Assembly (NCBI RefSeq): GCF_002843605.1 | Contig: NZ_CP025263.1 | Location: 4,431,501 to 4,495,500 of the forward strand | Length of the DNA stretch: 64,000 bases | Direction of reading: 5' to 3' | Source: Pseudomonas sp. S09G 359 | GTDB taxonomy: Bacteria; Pseudomonadota; Gammaproteobacteria; Pseudomonadales; Pseudomonadaceae | In this document: positions 17,816 to 26,917 of the stretch, in pieces | Layout: the number at the start of each line of letters is the position of its first letter | How positions within the stretch are numbered: the first letter of the stretch is position 1 | The notes under the pieces: generated by a model | What the model saw: the letters and a program-made list of their open reading frames with translations, nothing else | Told to the model about the DNA's origin: nothing | The model's database searches: none | Program-made: the position numbers and the translations under genes

Positions 17816-18057
17816 TCACCAGCCCGGCCTGGGCACAAAAAGCCTTGTTATGCCCACAACGCCGAGTCAACCTCCTGTGGCGAGCGGGCTTGCCCGCGTT
17901 GGGGTGCGCAGCAGCCCTAAAACCAGGCGCCAAGACAGGCCTGATACACCGCATGCGTCAATGCAGGGGCCGCTTCGCGCCCCAACGCGGGCAAGCCCGC
18001 TCGCCACAGGTGACGGGCCCGATAACAAGTGGCAAGCCCGCTCGCCACAAATGAACC

Positions 18058-18194
18058 TCAGGCGCGCTCTTCGAGCCTGAAACGCAAGAACCGATGGCTC
18101 GCGGAAAACAACCGCCGGTAGATTTGAACTGGCGGCGGATAAAACCCAGGCGATGAAAGTGGTGCTGGATTTTGGTGTCGCGGACCTGCCCTGA
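18058..18194. pseudogene. Second pair of duplicated gene tails (fetB and idnD 3' ends)
   Basis: 18058-18121 is another copy of the fetB tail and 18122-18194 another copy of the idnD tail, at the junction between units 2 and 3. Both are non-coding remnants. Confidence 0.85.
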
Positions 18195-18436
18195 TCACCA
18201 GCCCGGCCTGGGCACAAAAAGCCTTGTTATGCCCACAACGCCGAGTCAACCTCCTGTGGCGAGCGGGCTTGCCCGCGTTGGGGTGCGCAGCAGCCCTAAA
18301 ACCAGGCGCCAAGACATGCCTGATACACCGCATGCGTCAATGCAGGGGCCGCTTCGCGCCCCAACGCGGGCAAGCCCGCTCGCCACAGGTGACGGGCCCG
18401 ATAGCACGTGGCAAGCCCGCTCGCCACAAATGAACC

Positions 18437-19231
18437 TCAGGCGCGCTCTTCGAGCCTGAAACGCAAGAACCGATGGCTCGCGGAAAACAACCGCCGGTAG
18501 GTGAGCAACACCGCGCCTACGGTGCCCAGGGCCGATGACGCGGCGATCAGGAACATGATCACGATCTGATAGCGCACCGCGTCCACCGGGCTCTCCCCCG
18601 CCAGCACCTGCCCGGTCATCATGCCGGGCAGGCTGACGATGCCGACCACGGTCATCTGGTTCAGCGTCGGGATCATCCCGGCGCGTACCGCCTGGCGGAT
18701 CGCCTCCTGCGCCGCCTCCCAGCGCGAGCCGCCGAGGGCCAGGATCATCTCGATGGTGTTGCGGCCCGAGGTCAATTCCTGGGTCATGCGTTCAATCCCC
18801 AGCGACACTCCGGTCAAGGTATTGCCGAGGATCATCCCCAGGATCGGAATTGCATACTGCGGCTCGTACCACGGGTGGATGCGAATCACCGCAAACAACC
18901 CCACCGCCGTCACCAGCCACGAACTGCCCCACACCGACAGAATGCTGTCGACCCGTTGCCCGCGGTACGTGCGCCGCCCACGCCCCGCCGCCGACAGGCC
19001 GGCGATCAAGGTCATCGCACACATCAAGGGCAACACCACATACCAGTAGGCGAACTCGAATACCCAACCCAACAGATACCCGATGGCCAACAGTTGCACC
19101 ACGGTGCGCACCGCGGCCCACAGCAACTGGCGGCCCAACCCCAGGCGCAACAGCAGTGACAGCGCGCCGTTGATCAGGATCAGCGAGGCGGCGATGCCCA
19201 TGTCCAGCGCTGTGAGATTCTGATAGTTCAT
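18437..19231 (-). CDS. fetB: FetB-type ABC transporter permease (YbbM family)
   Basis: 264 residues with about seven hydrophobic segments (for example ASLILINGALSLLLRLGL, WYVVLPLMCAMTLIAGL, IVIMFLIAASSALGTVGAVLLTY). The family signature is visible: ILGMILGNTLTGVSLGIERM, then LALGGSRWEAA and GIVSLPGMMTGQVLAG. FetAB of E. coli exports iron and gives peroxide resistance. The gene overlaps fetA by four bases (ATGA). Its final 64 nt are part of the 379-bp triplication, which ends just inside the gene and leaves it intact. Confidence 0.9.
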   Translation of the reverse strand: MNYQNLTALDMGIAASLILINGALSLLLRLGLGRQLLWAAVRTVVQLLAIGYLLGWVFEFAYWYVVLPLMCAMTLIAGLSAAGRGRRTYRGQRVDSILSVWGSSWLVTAVGLFAVIRIHPWYEPQYAIPILGMILGNTLTGVSLGIERMTQELTSGRNTIEMILALGGSRWEAAQEAIRQAVRAGMIPTLNQMTVVGIVSLPGMMTGQVLAGESPVDAVRYQIVIMFLIAASSALGTVGAVLLTYRRLFSASHRFLRFRLEERA

Positions 19232-19905
19232 GCCTGGGTCGCCTCGCTCAAGACACCGGCACTCATGTGCAGGTGGATGGCGCTCATGCGTTGAGCCTGG
19301 TCGAGGTCATGGGATACCCAGATATAGGCGCGTGAGGGATCGCCGGCATACCACGCCTCGATCAGCGCTTCCACATCCCGGGATGAGGTGGGATCAAGGG
19401 CGGCGGTGGGTTCGTCCAGCAACAGCACTTCGGGGTTGAGCTGCAGGGTGCGGATCAGCGAGACCACCTGGGACTCACCGCCCGACAGGTCACCGGCGTT
19501 TTTCTTTAGGAAGTCCGGCGCCTTGCCCGCATGCCCCAGCAGCGTGGTGACCGCCGCCAGATCAAAACGGCGCTGGCGCAGGGTCTTGAGGCTATAGGGC
19601 AAACGCAGGTTGTCCTCCACCGTGCCCTCAAGCAGCGCCGGACGCTGGGACAGGTAGCTGATATGGCTGCGGTAGTGCGGGATCTGCGCGTTGGCGATGG
19701 GCTGGTTATTCCACACCACCTGCCCCGAAGTGGGCGCATCCAGCAGGGCCAGGGCGCGCAGGAACACGCTTTTACCGGAGCCGGAGGAGCCGGTGATGGA
19801 CACCCGGTCGGCGGCGTTCAAACTGAAATCGGTGGGCTGCAGCAACAGCACCTGGCGGCGCTCATCCATGCGCGTGAGGGCGCGGGTTTCGATCAGTGCG
19901 CTCAT
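19228..19905 (-). CDS. fetA: FetA-type ABC transporter ATP-binding protein (YbbL family)
   Basis: 225 residues from the ATG at 19905, with AGGAAGG upstream. Walker A GSSGSGKS (39-46), signature LSGGE, Walker B LLLDEP and switch histidine WVSHDLDQ are all present. Together with the overlapping permease it forms the FetAB exporter, which pumps iron out of the cytoplasm in E. coli. The short ATPase and the pairing with a YbbM-type permease separate it from importers. Confidence 0.9.
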   Translation of the reverse strand: MSALIETRALTRMDERRQVLLLQPTDFSLNAADRVSITGSSGSGKSVFLRALALLDAPTSGQVVWNNQPIANAQIPHYRSHISYLSQRPALLEGTVEDNLRLPYSLKTLRQRRFDLAAVTTLLGHAGKAPDFLKKNAGDLSGGESQVVSLIRTLQLNPEVLLLDEPTAALDPTSSRDVEALIEAWYAGDPSRAYIWVSHDLDQAQRMSAIHLHMSAGVLSEATQA

Positions 19906-20011
19906 GAACGCGGCCTTCCTGTTCGTACGGTTGGGCGCAATGGTGCCGTACGGAGTGCACTGGGTCAAAATGTGGGTGTGTCAGTCACTGATGTATAGAC
20001 TGATACTCCCT

Positions 20012-20039
20012 CATCGGGGGCAAGCCCCCTCCCACATTT
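20012..20039. repeat. Single REP palindrome
   Basis: CATCGGGGGCAAGCCCCCTCCCACA matches one arm of the REPINs found at 29.8, 34.3 and 63.8 kb. It lies between fetA and the amino-acid ABC operon, and no inverted partner is seen nearby. Confidence 0.8.
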
Positions 20040-20078
20040 TGACCCAGTACATCAGGTAAACCGGCGGGCTGTGTGCCG

Positions 20079-20912
20079 TTACGGCAGCGGCTCGAACTTC
20101 AACGCGCTCAAGCTCTGTACCTTGTCTTCACGCACCATCTTGTACTCGGTGTTCGGGCCGATCCAGCGATCCCAGATCGCGTCGATTTCGCCGGCCTTTT
20201 CCATCGCCATCAGCGACTCGTTGACCTTGGCCAGAAACGCCGGCTCATCGCGGCGCATGCCTGCGCCGATCGGTTCCAGGGCCATCGGTTCTTTCGCCAG
20301 CGCCAGTTCGACACCGCCAGCCTTGGCCTGGTTGACCAGCTTGAGGGCGGTCATGGTGTTGGTCACCAGGCCCACCACCTTGTTCTGCTGCAGGGCCATA
20401 TACGCCGAGCCGGTGTCCTGGAAGGTCACCGGGGTGGCACCGGCCAGGCGGATCGATTGCTCGGAGGTGGAGCCCTTGGTAGAGCTGATGCGCTTGTCCT
20501 TGAAGAAGCTTTTCGGCTGGTCGGCATTCACTGCGCGCACCACCAGGGTTTCCTTGGCTATGTAGTACGGGTCGCTGAACTGGATCTGCTCGGCGCGGGT
20601 CTTGGTGTAGGCCAGGTTGGCGAAGATCACGTCGACGCGGCCCATCTTCACTTCCGGAATGCGTGCTTCAACCGACAGTGGCTTGAGTTCCAGGGCCACG
20701 CCCATGGTCTTGGCCAGGGCCTTGCACAGGTCGACGTCCATGCCCACCAGCTCGCGGGTTTTCGGGTCTGGCGCGGAGAACGGCGGCACGTCGGCGTATA
20801 CGCCGCAGCTCAGGGATTGTTTGGCGAGGATGTCGCTCAATTGGTCGGCCTGTGCGCCGGCCATCGCCAATGGACCCAATGCCAGCGCAGTGAACAGATG
20901 CTTCATACCCAT
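20079..20912 (-). CDS. Periplasmic amino-acid-type ABC substrate-binding protein
   Basis: 277 residues from the ATG at 20912. Signal peptide with cleavage after AQA (about residue 22), then a type II binding protein of the SBP_bac_3 family (LVGMDVDLCKALAKTMG; GRVDVIFANLAYTKTRAEQIQFSDPYY; the C-terminal IDAIWDRWIG). This family serves polar amino acids such as glutamate, glutamine, cystine and arginine. It is the last gene of a transporter whose ATPase and two permeases lie upstream on the same strand, and the whole set trails the biotin-carboxylase/PxpABC genes. The ligand may therefore be the substrate of that machine (5-oxoproline or a urea-like compound); this is inference. Confidence 0.88.
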   Translation of the reverse strand: MGMKHLFTALALGPLAMAGAQADQLSDILAKQSLSCGVYADVPPFSAPDPKTRELVGMDVDLCKALAKTMGVALELKPLSVEARIPEVKMGRVDVIFANLAYTKTRAEQIQFSDPYYIAKETLVVRAVNADQPKSFFKDKRISSTKGSTSEQSIRLAGATPVTFQDTGSAYMALQQNKVVGLVTNTMTALKLVNQAKAGGVELALAKEPMALEPIGAGMRRDEPAFLAKVNESLMAMEKAGEIDAIWDRWIGPNTEYKMVREDKVQSLSALKFEPLP

Positions 20913-20970
20913 GGTAAATCTCCAGAAAGTTGGACCAGCAAAATGGCAGAGGGAGCAAAGCCGCCGCAGC

Positions 20971-21708
20971 TCAGTGGGCCCGCAGGTCGGCGATAAAGCG
21001 TTGCGCTCGCGGGTGCGAAGGCTGGGTGAAGAAGGCGTCGGGGCTGCTCTTTTCCAGAATCTGCCCCGCGTCCATAAACCAGATGGTGTCGGCCACTTCA
21101 CGGGCGAAATTCATCTCGTGGGTCACACACATCATGGTCATGCCATCCTTGGCCAGCCCCTTCATCACGCTCAGCACTTCACCGACCATTTCCGGGTCGA
21201 GGGCGCTGGTGGGCTCGTCGAACAGCATCACCGGCGGTTCCATCGCCAAGGCCCGGGCAATCGCCACGCGTTGTTGCTGGCCACCGGAGAGCTGTGCCGG
21301 GTAGGCGCCGGCCTTGTGGGCCAGGCCGACGCGGTCGAGCAGCTCCATCGCCTTGGTTTTGGCGGCTGCGCCTTTAAGGTTGCGCAGTTTGTTCGGGGCC
21401 AGGGTGATGTTTTCCAGCACCGACAGATGCGGGAACAGGTTGAAGCTCTGGAACACAAACCCCACGCGACTGCGCAGGCGGTTGATCTGCGCATCGGTGC
21501 CGTGCACGTCCTGGCCATCGAACAGGATCTGGCCGTTCTGGATGTCTTCCAGGCGGTTGACCGTGCGAATAAGCGTCGACTTGCCCGAGCCCGATGGGCC
21601 ACACAGCACCACCACTTCGCCGGGTTGTACCTCGGCGGTGATGTCGGTGAGGGCCTGGTATTCGCCGTACCATTTATTGATTTTCGAAAACATGATCATT
21701 GGATGCAT
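20971..21708 (-). CDS. Polar amino-acid ABC transporter ATP-binding protein
   Basis: 245 residues from the ATG at 21708 (AGAGGG upstream). A TTG further upstream, overlapping the permease stop, is possible but less likely. Walker [11 protein letters not shown]-loop [10 protein letters not shown], signature LSGGQQQR, Walker B VMLFDEP and H-loop CVTHEM identify a GlnQ/GltL-type ATPase. It powers the two permeases encoded immediately upstream. Confidence 0.93.
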   Translation of the reverse strand: MHPMIMFSKINKWYGEYQALTDITAEVQPGEVVVLCGPSGSGKSTLIRTVNRLEDIQNGQILFDGQDVHGTDAQINRLRSRVGFVFQSFNLFPHLSVLENITLAPNKLRNLKGAAAKTKAMELLDRVGLAHKAGAYPAQLSGGQQQRVAIARALAMEPPVMLFDEPTSALDPEMVGEVLSVMKGLAKDGMTMMCVTHEMNFAREVADTIWFMDAGQILEKSSPDAFFTQPSHPRAQRFIADLRAH

Positions 21709-21722
21709 GAGCGCAGCCCTCT

Positions 21723-22472
21723 TCAATTATCGGTGACCAGCAACGGTGCGCCAGGCTGGGTTTGCCCGCCGTCGCCCAGGCGCTTGCGCGCAATGCGTTG
21801 CTCTACCCAGCCAGCCAGGCGAGTCAGGCCGAAACACAGCAGGTAGTAGATGATCGCCAGGATGAAAAACACCTGGAACGGCTTGGTCAGCAACTGGTTG
21901 TTGACCTGGTTGGCTGCAAAGGTCACTTCCTGCACGTTGATCACGTAGCCCAGGGAGGTTTCCTTGATGATCGAAATAAACTGGCTGATCAGGCTCGGCA
22001 GCGCGTTGTACAGCGCCTGAGGCAAGATCACCCAGAGCGTGGTGCGCACATAACCCAGGCCCAGGGCACGGGACGCTTCGTACTGACCGCTGGGCAACGC
22101 CTGGATACCCCCGCGAATGATTTCGCACAGGTAGGCACTCTGGTAGATCACCAGGGTGCAGAGCATGGTCATGAAGCCGGTGATGTTATGGCCGATCAGC
22201 AAGGGCACCAGGAAGTAGGTCCAGAAGATCACCATCAGCAACGGGATGCCGCGCAGCACGTAGACCCACACCGTGGCGACCCAGTACAGGCCCTTCCACG
22301 GCGACACCCGCGCCAGTGCCAGCAGCAAGCCGAACGGGAATGCCAGCAGCAACGCCAGCGCGGCCAGGATCAGGGTGCTTGCGAGGCCGCCCAGGGGACC
22401 ATGGGGGTATTGGCCGATGAGGAACAGCGTCCAGTTGTTCTGCAGGATTTCAACGATATCGAACATCGCCAT
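21723..22472 (-). CDS. Polar amino-acid ABC transporter permease (second)
   Basis: 249 residues, His/Glu/Gln/Arg/opine family permease. The EAA-type loop is visible as [23 protein letters not shown]. About five hydrophobic segments, including [22 protein letters not shown]. It starts directly after the stop of the preceding permease (TAGATG). With its partner it forms the heterodimeric channel of the importer. Confidence 0.92.
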   Translation of the reverse strand: MAMFDIVEILQNNWTLFLIGQYPHGPLGGLASTLILAALALLLAFPFGLLLALARVSPWKGLYWVATVWVYVLRGIPLLMVIFWTYFLVPLLIGHNITGFMTMLCTLVIYQSAYLCEIIRGGIQALPSGQYEASRALGLGYVRTTLWVILPQALYNALPSLISQFISIIKETSLGYVINVQEVTFAANQVNNQLLTKPFQVFFILAIIYYLLCFGLTRLAGWVEQRIARKRLGDGGQTQPGAPLLVTDN

Positions 22473-23174
22473 CTACCTCGCCAAGGCTTTGCTGTAGTGC
22501 CGGGCGAGCAACGCGCCGGCGCCCATCAGCAGCAGGGAAAACACCAGGTAGAACACCGTGGCCACCAGGTACGACTCAAAGGTGCGAAAGGTGTAGTTCT
22601 CCACTTCACGGCTGGCGTACGTCAGTTCCATCACGCCAATCGCCATCGCCAGGCTGGTGTTCTTGAACAGCAGCACGGTGTGGTTGATCAGCGACGGCAG
22701 GCAGTTGCGCACGCCTTGGGGCAGGATCACGTAACGCATTGAACGCACATACCCCAGGCCCAGCGCCCTCGACGCTTCGGTCTGCCCGGCGGGAATCGCG
22801 CGCAGGCCGCTGCGCATGTCTTCACAGAAGTACGCGGCCTGGCACAACCCCAGGGCGATCACCGAGAACAGGTATTCGGTGTTGTGGCTGGCCAGCCACA
22901 GTTGCGTATTTTCGCTGAGCAGCGTCGGCACGCCGAAGTACCACAACATCAGTTGCACCAGGGTCGGCACATTGCGGTGGTAGGACACGTACCCCGCCAC
23001 CAGGCGGTCGGCGAGTGTATTGCCGGTCAGGCGCACCGTGACCAGCGTCAGCGCCAGCACCATCGCCAGCAGCCAGGCGAACAACGCCAGCTGCAAGGTC
23101 ATTTCGATGCCCTTGACGATCAGCTCGGCGTACTCGCCTTGCAGAATCGCGGCCAAATCGAAGTCTTGCTTCAT
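22473..23174 (-). CDS. Polar amino-acid ABC transporter permease (first)
   Basis: 233 residues from the ATG at 23174 (AGGGA upstream). Same family as the next permease, with [23 protein letters not shown] as the coupling loop and membrane segments such as LALFAWLLAMVLALTLVTV. It is the first gene of the four-gene importer; 110 bp separate it from the SDR gene upstream. Confidence 0.92.
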   Translation of the reverse strand: MKQDFDLAAILQGEYAELIVKGIEMTLQLALFAWLLAMVLALTLVTVRLTGNTLADRLVAGYVSYHRNVPTLVQLMLWYFGVPTLLSENTQLWLASHNTEYLFSVIALGLCQAAYFCEDMRSGLRAIPAGQTEASRALGLGYVRSMRYVILPQGVRNCLPSLINHTVLLFKNTSLAMAIGVMELTYASREVENYTFRTFESYLVATVFYLVFSLLLMGAGALLARHYSKALAR

Positions 23175-23284
23175 GGTCAATCCCTATCGGCATTGGGCTA
23201 GGGCAGAAATCAAAATCACCCGGCGTGGCCGAGGCGGGATACAGCGATGACGGATCGATCCGTTCTGTTTTAAGCGGCTGTTGT

Positions 23285-24037
23285 TCAGCCTTGGTAGTCC
23301 TGAGGCCGTGCGGTGGAGAGCCCACCCGGCACTTGCAAGGTCGGGGTGATTTCCATATGCCCGATGTTCACCGCAATCGGCGCGGCAATCGCAAAAGCGA
23401 TGGCGTTGGCGATGTCTTCGGCCTGGGGCAACTCAAAGCCTTCGACGAAGCGCTTGTAGGTCTCTTCGGAATCACCGTGCACGTGGGCGAAGATATCCGT
23501 GGCGACCCGCCCCGGGCAGATCTCGGTGACGCGCACGCGCTTGCCGAACGCATCGATGCGCAACTGGCGCGAAAGCATGCTCACCGCGGCCTTTGTCGCG
23601 TGGTACGTCGAGTTGCCACCGAAGTTGTAGGCCGCAGCAATCGAGCTGATATTGATGATGTGCCCGCAGTCGCGCTCGACCATGCCCGGCAGCGCCAGGC
23701 GTGCCAGGTGCAGCACGGCGCGCAGGTTGACGTCGATCAGCAGGTCGATGCCGTCGGCGTCGGCCTTGAGCAGCGAGCCGGGTTTGTCGACGCCGGCGTT
23801 ATTCACCAGGATGTCGAAGGTATTTTCGGCGAACAACCGGGTCAGCCCGGCGAGGTCGGTGACGTCGATGGCGTGGGCGATACAGCCGGTCCTGGCTGCC
23901 AGTTCCTGCAACTTGTCGGCACTGCGAGCCAGGGCATGCACCTGCACGCCTTCCTGGCACAGGCGCTCGACAACGGCGGCGCCGATGCCGGAGGAAGCCC
24001 CGGTGACCAGCGCGGTTTTGTAGTCGGAAAATGGCAT
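23285..24037 (-). CDS. Short-chain dehydrogenase/reductase, YdfG-like
   Basis: 250 residues. TGASSGIG at the N-terminus, NNAG in the middle, catalytic YHATK. The sequence style (NISSIAAAYNFGGNSTYHATKAAV and ICPGRVATDIF) fits NADP-dependent 3-hydroxy-acid / serine dehydrogenases of the YdfG group. It sits between PxpA and the ABC transporter on the same strand and may act on the product of the carboxylase-hydrolase set, although this cannot be shown from sequence. Confidence 0.85.
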   Translation of the reverse strand: MPFSDYKTALVTGASSGIGAAVVERLCQEGVQVHALARSADKLQELAARTGCIAHAIDVTDLAGLTRLFAENTFDILVNNAGVDKPGSLLKADADGIDLLIDVNLRAVLHLARLALPGMVERDCGHIINISSIAAAYNFGGNSTYHATKAAVSMLSRQLRIDAFGKRVRVTEICPGRVATDIFAHVHGDSEETYKRFVEGFELPQAEDIANAIAFAIAAPIAVNIGHMEITPTLQVPGGLSTARPQDYQG

Positions 24038-24130
24038 GGGGTGGTCCTTGTGCTACGGGTTATGGTTCGACTCTATCCAGCCTTCAGGCGCTGGACCAAG
24101 ACGCAATGGTTGTGTGGCGATAAGGCCTGC

Positions 24131-24904
24131 TTATGACGCGGCCAGCAGCTGTGAAATCGGGGTTATACACCCGCCCATGCGCTGGATTTCCGCGCGGATC
24201 GTGCGCGCCAGTTCCACCGCACCCGGCGTGTCGCCGTGCAGCAGGATCGAATGGGCCGGCACCCGCAGCACCTTGCCGCTCAGCGCCGTCACTGTGCCCT
24301 CCTGCAGCAACTGCCGCACCCTGTGCAGCACGGCTGCCGGCTGCTTGATCACCGAGCCTTCGACCTTGCGCGGCACCAGCAGGCAGTCATCGTCATAGGC
24401 GCGGTCGGCGAGGAAGGTGGTGGCCACGCGCAGGCCGCATTTTTCCGCCGCGCCTTCGATGGCACGGCTGCTGGACGAACTGATGATCAGCGTCGGGTCG
24501 AACGCCGCCACCGCCCGCACCAACGGCTCGGCCAGCGCGGCATCGGCGGCGGCCATGTTGCCCAGGGCGCCGTGGAAGCTCATGTGGGTCAGGCGATGGC
24601 CATTGACCGCTGCGATACCGGCCAGGGCGCCGAGCTGGTAGATCACATAGGTGGCCAGCTCCTTGATCTCGATATTCATCTGGCGCCGGCCAAAGCCCAT
24701 CAGGTCCGGGAAACCCACATGGGCCCCCAGGTCGATGCCGCCAGCCTTGGCCAGGCGCACCGTGGTGTCCATGATCAGCGGGTCGCCGGCGTGATAACCG
24801 CAGGCGACGTTGGCCGATGAGATCAGGCTCATCAGCGCTTCATCCTCGCCCATGCGCCACGGGCCGAAGCCTTCGCCGAGGTCGGCGTTCAAGTCGATCT
24901 TCAT
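24131..24904 (-). CDS. pxpA: 5-oxoprolinase subunit A / LamB-YcsF family
   Basis: 257 residues from the ATG at 24904, which overlaps the previous stop by four bases. The family signature is clear from the N-terminus: MKIDLNADLGEGFGPW, then SANVACGYHAGDP and GAHVGFPDLMGFGRR. The C-terminal half carries LADRAYDDDCLLVPR and ILLHGDTPGAVELA. PxpA works with PxpB and PxpC to open 5-oxoproline in an ATP-dependent reaction. All three are encoded within 2.8 kb here, together with biotin-dependent carboxylase parts. Confidence 0.93.
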   Translation of the reverse strand: MKIDLNADLGEGFGPWRMGEDEALMSLISSANVACGYHAGDPLIMDTTVRLAKAGGIDLGAHVGFPDLMGFGRRQMNIEIKELATYVIYQLGALAGIAAVNGHRLTHMSFHGALGNMAAADAALAEPLVRAVAAFDPTLIISSSSSRAIEGAAEKCGLRVATTFLADRAYDDDCLLVPRKVEGSVIKQPAAVLHRVRQLLQEGTVTALSGKVLRVPAHSILLHGDTPGAVELARTIRAEIQRMGGCITPISQLLAAS

Positions 24905-25293
24905 GCCTGATACTCCACACCAAGGAAGGCTTCGCCATAACCGACGGTAGTACCGCACGGCACGCGTATATCGATGACACGCGCGGCAGTCGGGCTGCGC
25001 TGGGGCAACAGCAGTTCACCCACTTGCAGCACGGCGACCAGTTGCCCGGCGCTGAGCTGATCGCCGACGGCCACGAATGGCTCGCGCAGTTCGGGATGGG
25101 TCAGCAGCAAGCGGCCCAGTCCGGTGGTGCGCAGCACCTTGTCGTCAACCGCAACGGCGGCAGGCGCAGCAACGCTGACGGGCTCGCCACCGCGCTTGAG
25201 GGTCAGGTGCAGGCCCGGCCGACTCATCTCGGCACCGGCCAAGTGGTGCTCCTTGAGCCACAGCGCCAGTTGGCGAATTTCCGAAAGGGTCAT
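24901..25293 (-). CDS. BCCP-like protein lacking the biotinylation lysine
   Basis: 130 residues. The C-terminal half aligns without gaps to the biotinyl domain of the AccB-like protein encoded at 28.3 kb (VGDQLSAGQLVAVL against VGQAIEAGQTVAVI). The biotin motif EAMKM is replaced by QVGEL, so the acceptor lysine corresponds to Glu93 here. Fold elements of a biotinyl/lipoyl domain remain. It cannot carry biotin and is more likely a structural or docking partner for the carboxylase. It overlaps both neighbours (PxpC and PxpA) by four bases. Confidence 0.82.
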   Translation of the reverse strand: MTLSEIRQLALWLKEHHLAGAEMSRPGLHLTLKRGGEPVSVAAPAAVAVDDKVLRTTGLGRLLLTHPELREPFVAVGDQLSAGQLVAVLQVGELLLPQRSPTAARVIDIRVPCGTTVGYGEAFLGVEYQA

Positions 25294-26264
25294 ACTTTTA
25301 CTCCTTCACGGTGCAGGTCCACCAAGCGGCCGACCTCGCGCAGGTAACGTCGATTGGTTTCCAGGGCCTCGACGGCCTCGGCGTAACTGCACTCGATAAA
25401 GCGCACCTTGCCGCCAATCGGCGCCTGGCCGAGCCGCCACAAATCCGCCTCGATTACGCTACCGAACTTGGGGTAGCCGCCACTGGGCTGGGCGTCGCGC
25501 ATCTGGATGATCGGCTGCCCGCCATGGGGCACCTGGATCACGCCCGGCACGATGCCGTGGGAGCGGATTTCCATTGGCGCGATAGGCAGCAACGGCTGGC
25601 CTTCCATGCGATAGCCGTAGCGGTTGCTCTGGGTGGTGATCTTCCATTCACCGGCCCAGAACGCGGCGCGGGAGGTCTGTTGAAAACGCGCGTATTCGGC
25701 GGCGGGCAGCACGCGCATGGCGGGCACCCCGTCGACGTGCAGCGGCAGCGCCAAGCTCGGGGCCAACACCCCAAAGTCCAGCGGTAACGGGCTGATGCCC
25801 GGGCGCAGCGCCCCCAGCCGATCACCCTGTTGCAGCGCGCGGCCGTGCAGGCCACCGAACTCGCCGCGCAATTGGGTGCTGCGCGAGCCCAGCACAGCCG
25901 GCACATCCACACCACCGGCCAAACACAGGTAGGCGCGGCTGCCGGACGTTGGGTAACCCAGGTTCAACACCTGGCCTTCACGGCCCTGGCACACCCAGTT
26001 CGGCGGCAGTGGCTGGCCATCCAACGTGGCATCGCAGGCGGCGCCGGTCACGGCAAAGGCACAGTCCTGGACCAGGCGCACCTCGAACGGAAACAGCGGT
26101 ATCTCAATCGCGGCGGCGTCTTCGGGGTTGCCCAGCAGCAGGTTGCCCAGGGCCAGGGCCAGGTGGTCCATGGCACCCGAGGTACCCACGCCGTAACCGA
26201 GGCTGCCGAAGCGGCCGAAGTCCTGCACGGTGGCCAGGGCGGTGGCCGATAGAATCTCGATCAT
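25290..26264 (-). CDS. pxpC: 5-oxoprolinase subunit C / KipA-AHS2 carboxyltransferase-like
   Basis: 324 residues. Signature elements of the AHS2/KipA family: TVQDFGRFGSLGYGVGTSGAMDHLAL near the start, GYPTSGSRAYLCLAGGVDVPAVLGSRST, then EWKITTQSNRYGYRMEG and the C-terminal GGYPKFGSVIEADLWRLGQ. The same domain forms part of the carboxyltransferase of urea carboxylase. It overlaps PxpB by four bases. Confidence 0.93.
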   Translation of the reverse strand: MIEILSATALATVQDFGRFGSLGYGVGTSGAMDHLALALGNLLLGNPEDAAAIEIPLFPFEVRLVQDCAFAVTGAACDATLDGQPLPPNWVCQGREGQVLNLGYPTSGSRAYLCLAGGVDVPAVLGSRSTQLRGEFGGLHGRALQQGDRLGALRPGISPLPLDFGVLAPSLALPLHVDGVPAMRVLPAAEYARFQQTSRAAFWAGEWKITTQSNRYGYRMEGQPLLPIAPMEIRSHGIVPGVIQVPHGGQPIIQMRDAQPSGGYPKFGSVIEADLWRLGQAPIGGKVRFIECSYAEAVEALETNRRYLREVGRLVDLHREGVKV

Positions 26265-26917
26265 CGAATGATCCTCTCGATGCGCAAGCGCAGGAAATCA
26301 CCCGGCCGCAAGATCGCCGGCGGGGTTTGGGCAGGGTCGAAAAACGCCATTTCGGTACGGCCGATAGTGTTCCAGCCGCTGGGGCCGGCAGACGCGGAGA
26401 CGCCGGTTTGCACGCCGCCGATGGACACCGAGCCCGCGCCGATATCCAGCACCGGCACCTGGCGCCGTGGCGTGGCCAGGCGTGGGTCCATGCCGCCGAG
26501 GTAGCAGTAACCCGGGTGGCTGCCCAGGGCGTACACCGGGTACAACGGTTCGCAATGCAGGTTGGCGATGGTTTCGATGTCCAGCCCGGTGTGGGCGATC
26601 ACATCGGCCATGTGCGGGCCGAATTCACCGCCGTAGACCACCGGCAACTCGACGATGCGCCCTTCCAGGGGCAACGGTTCGCTGCTCTCCCAGGCGTGCA
26701 GCAGGCGCTCGCACAGTGCATTCAATTCGCGCGGCGGTTGGAGAAACGTGAGCATCAGGTTGTTCATGCCGGGCACGGCTTCGTGGATTTCCGGCCACTC
26801 ACCGGCTTGCAGGGCCAGGCTCCAGATGCGCTGCTGCGGGGCCAGGTCCAGCTCGCCCGGCGCTTCGAAGAGCAAGGCGCTGGAACCCAGCAGGCTGATG
26901 GAAGGTGCGGTGCTCAT
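26261..26917 (-). CDS. pxpB: 5-oxoprolinase subunit B / KipI-AHS1
   Basis: 218 residues. Typical AHS1/KipI features: [49 protein letters not shown], then [27 protein letters not shown]. It partners PxpC in 5-oxoprolinase, and in urea carboxylase the fused AHS1-AHS2 pair forms the carboxyltransferase. Overlaps both biotin carboxylase and pxpC by four bases. Confidence 0.93.
   Translation of the reverse strand: MSTAPSISLLGSSALLFEAPGELDLAPQQRIWSLALQAGEWPEIHEAVPGMNNLMLTFLQPPRELNALCERLLHAWESSEPLPLEGRIVELPVVYGGEFGPHMADVIAHTGLDIETIANLHCEPLYPVYALGSHPGYCYLGGMDPRLATPRRQVPVLDIGAGSVSIGGVQTGVSASAGPSGWNTIGRTEMAFFDPAQTPPAILRPGDFLRLRIERIIR

Larger units (their letters stand above)
17364..18500. repeat. Three tandem near-identical 379-bp units spanning the 3' ends of idnD and fetB
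   Basis: Units are 17364-17742, 17743-18121 and 18122-18500. Each unit holds 73 nt of the idnD 3' end, a 242-bp intergenic piece with several REP palindromes (GTGGCGAGCGGGCTTGCCCGC and its inverse), and 64 nt of the fetB 3' end. Unit ends are joined without shared bases: ...GGTAG is followed by ATTTG at both internal junctions. Copies differ at only a few bases, for example CCAAGG for CCCAGG in unit 2, and GACATGCC for GACAGGCC in unit 3. Because idnD is complete into unit 1 and fetB into unit 3, neither gene is broken. The middle stretch 17437-18436 contains no gene. Confidence 0.95.

Noticed and set aside
17414..18459. Near-identical 95- and 116-codon frames in the 379-bp array
   Set aside because: They repeat with the array and are made from gene tails and REP palindromes.
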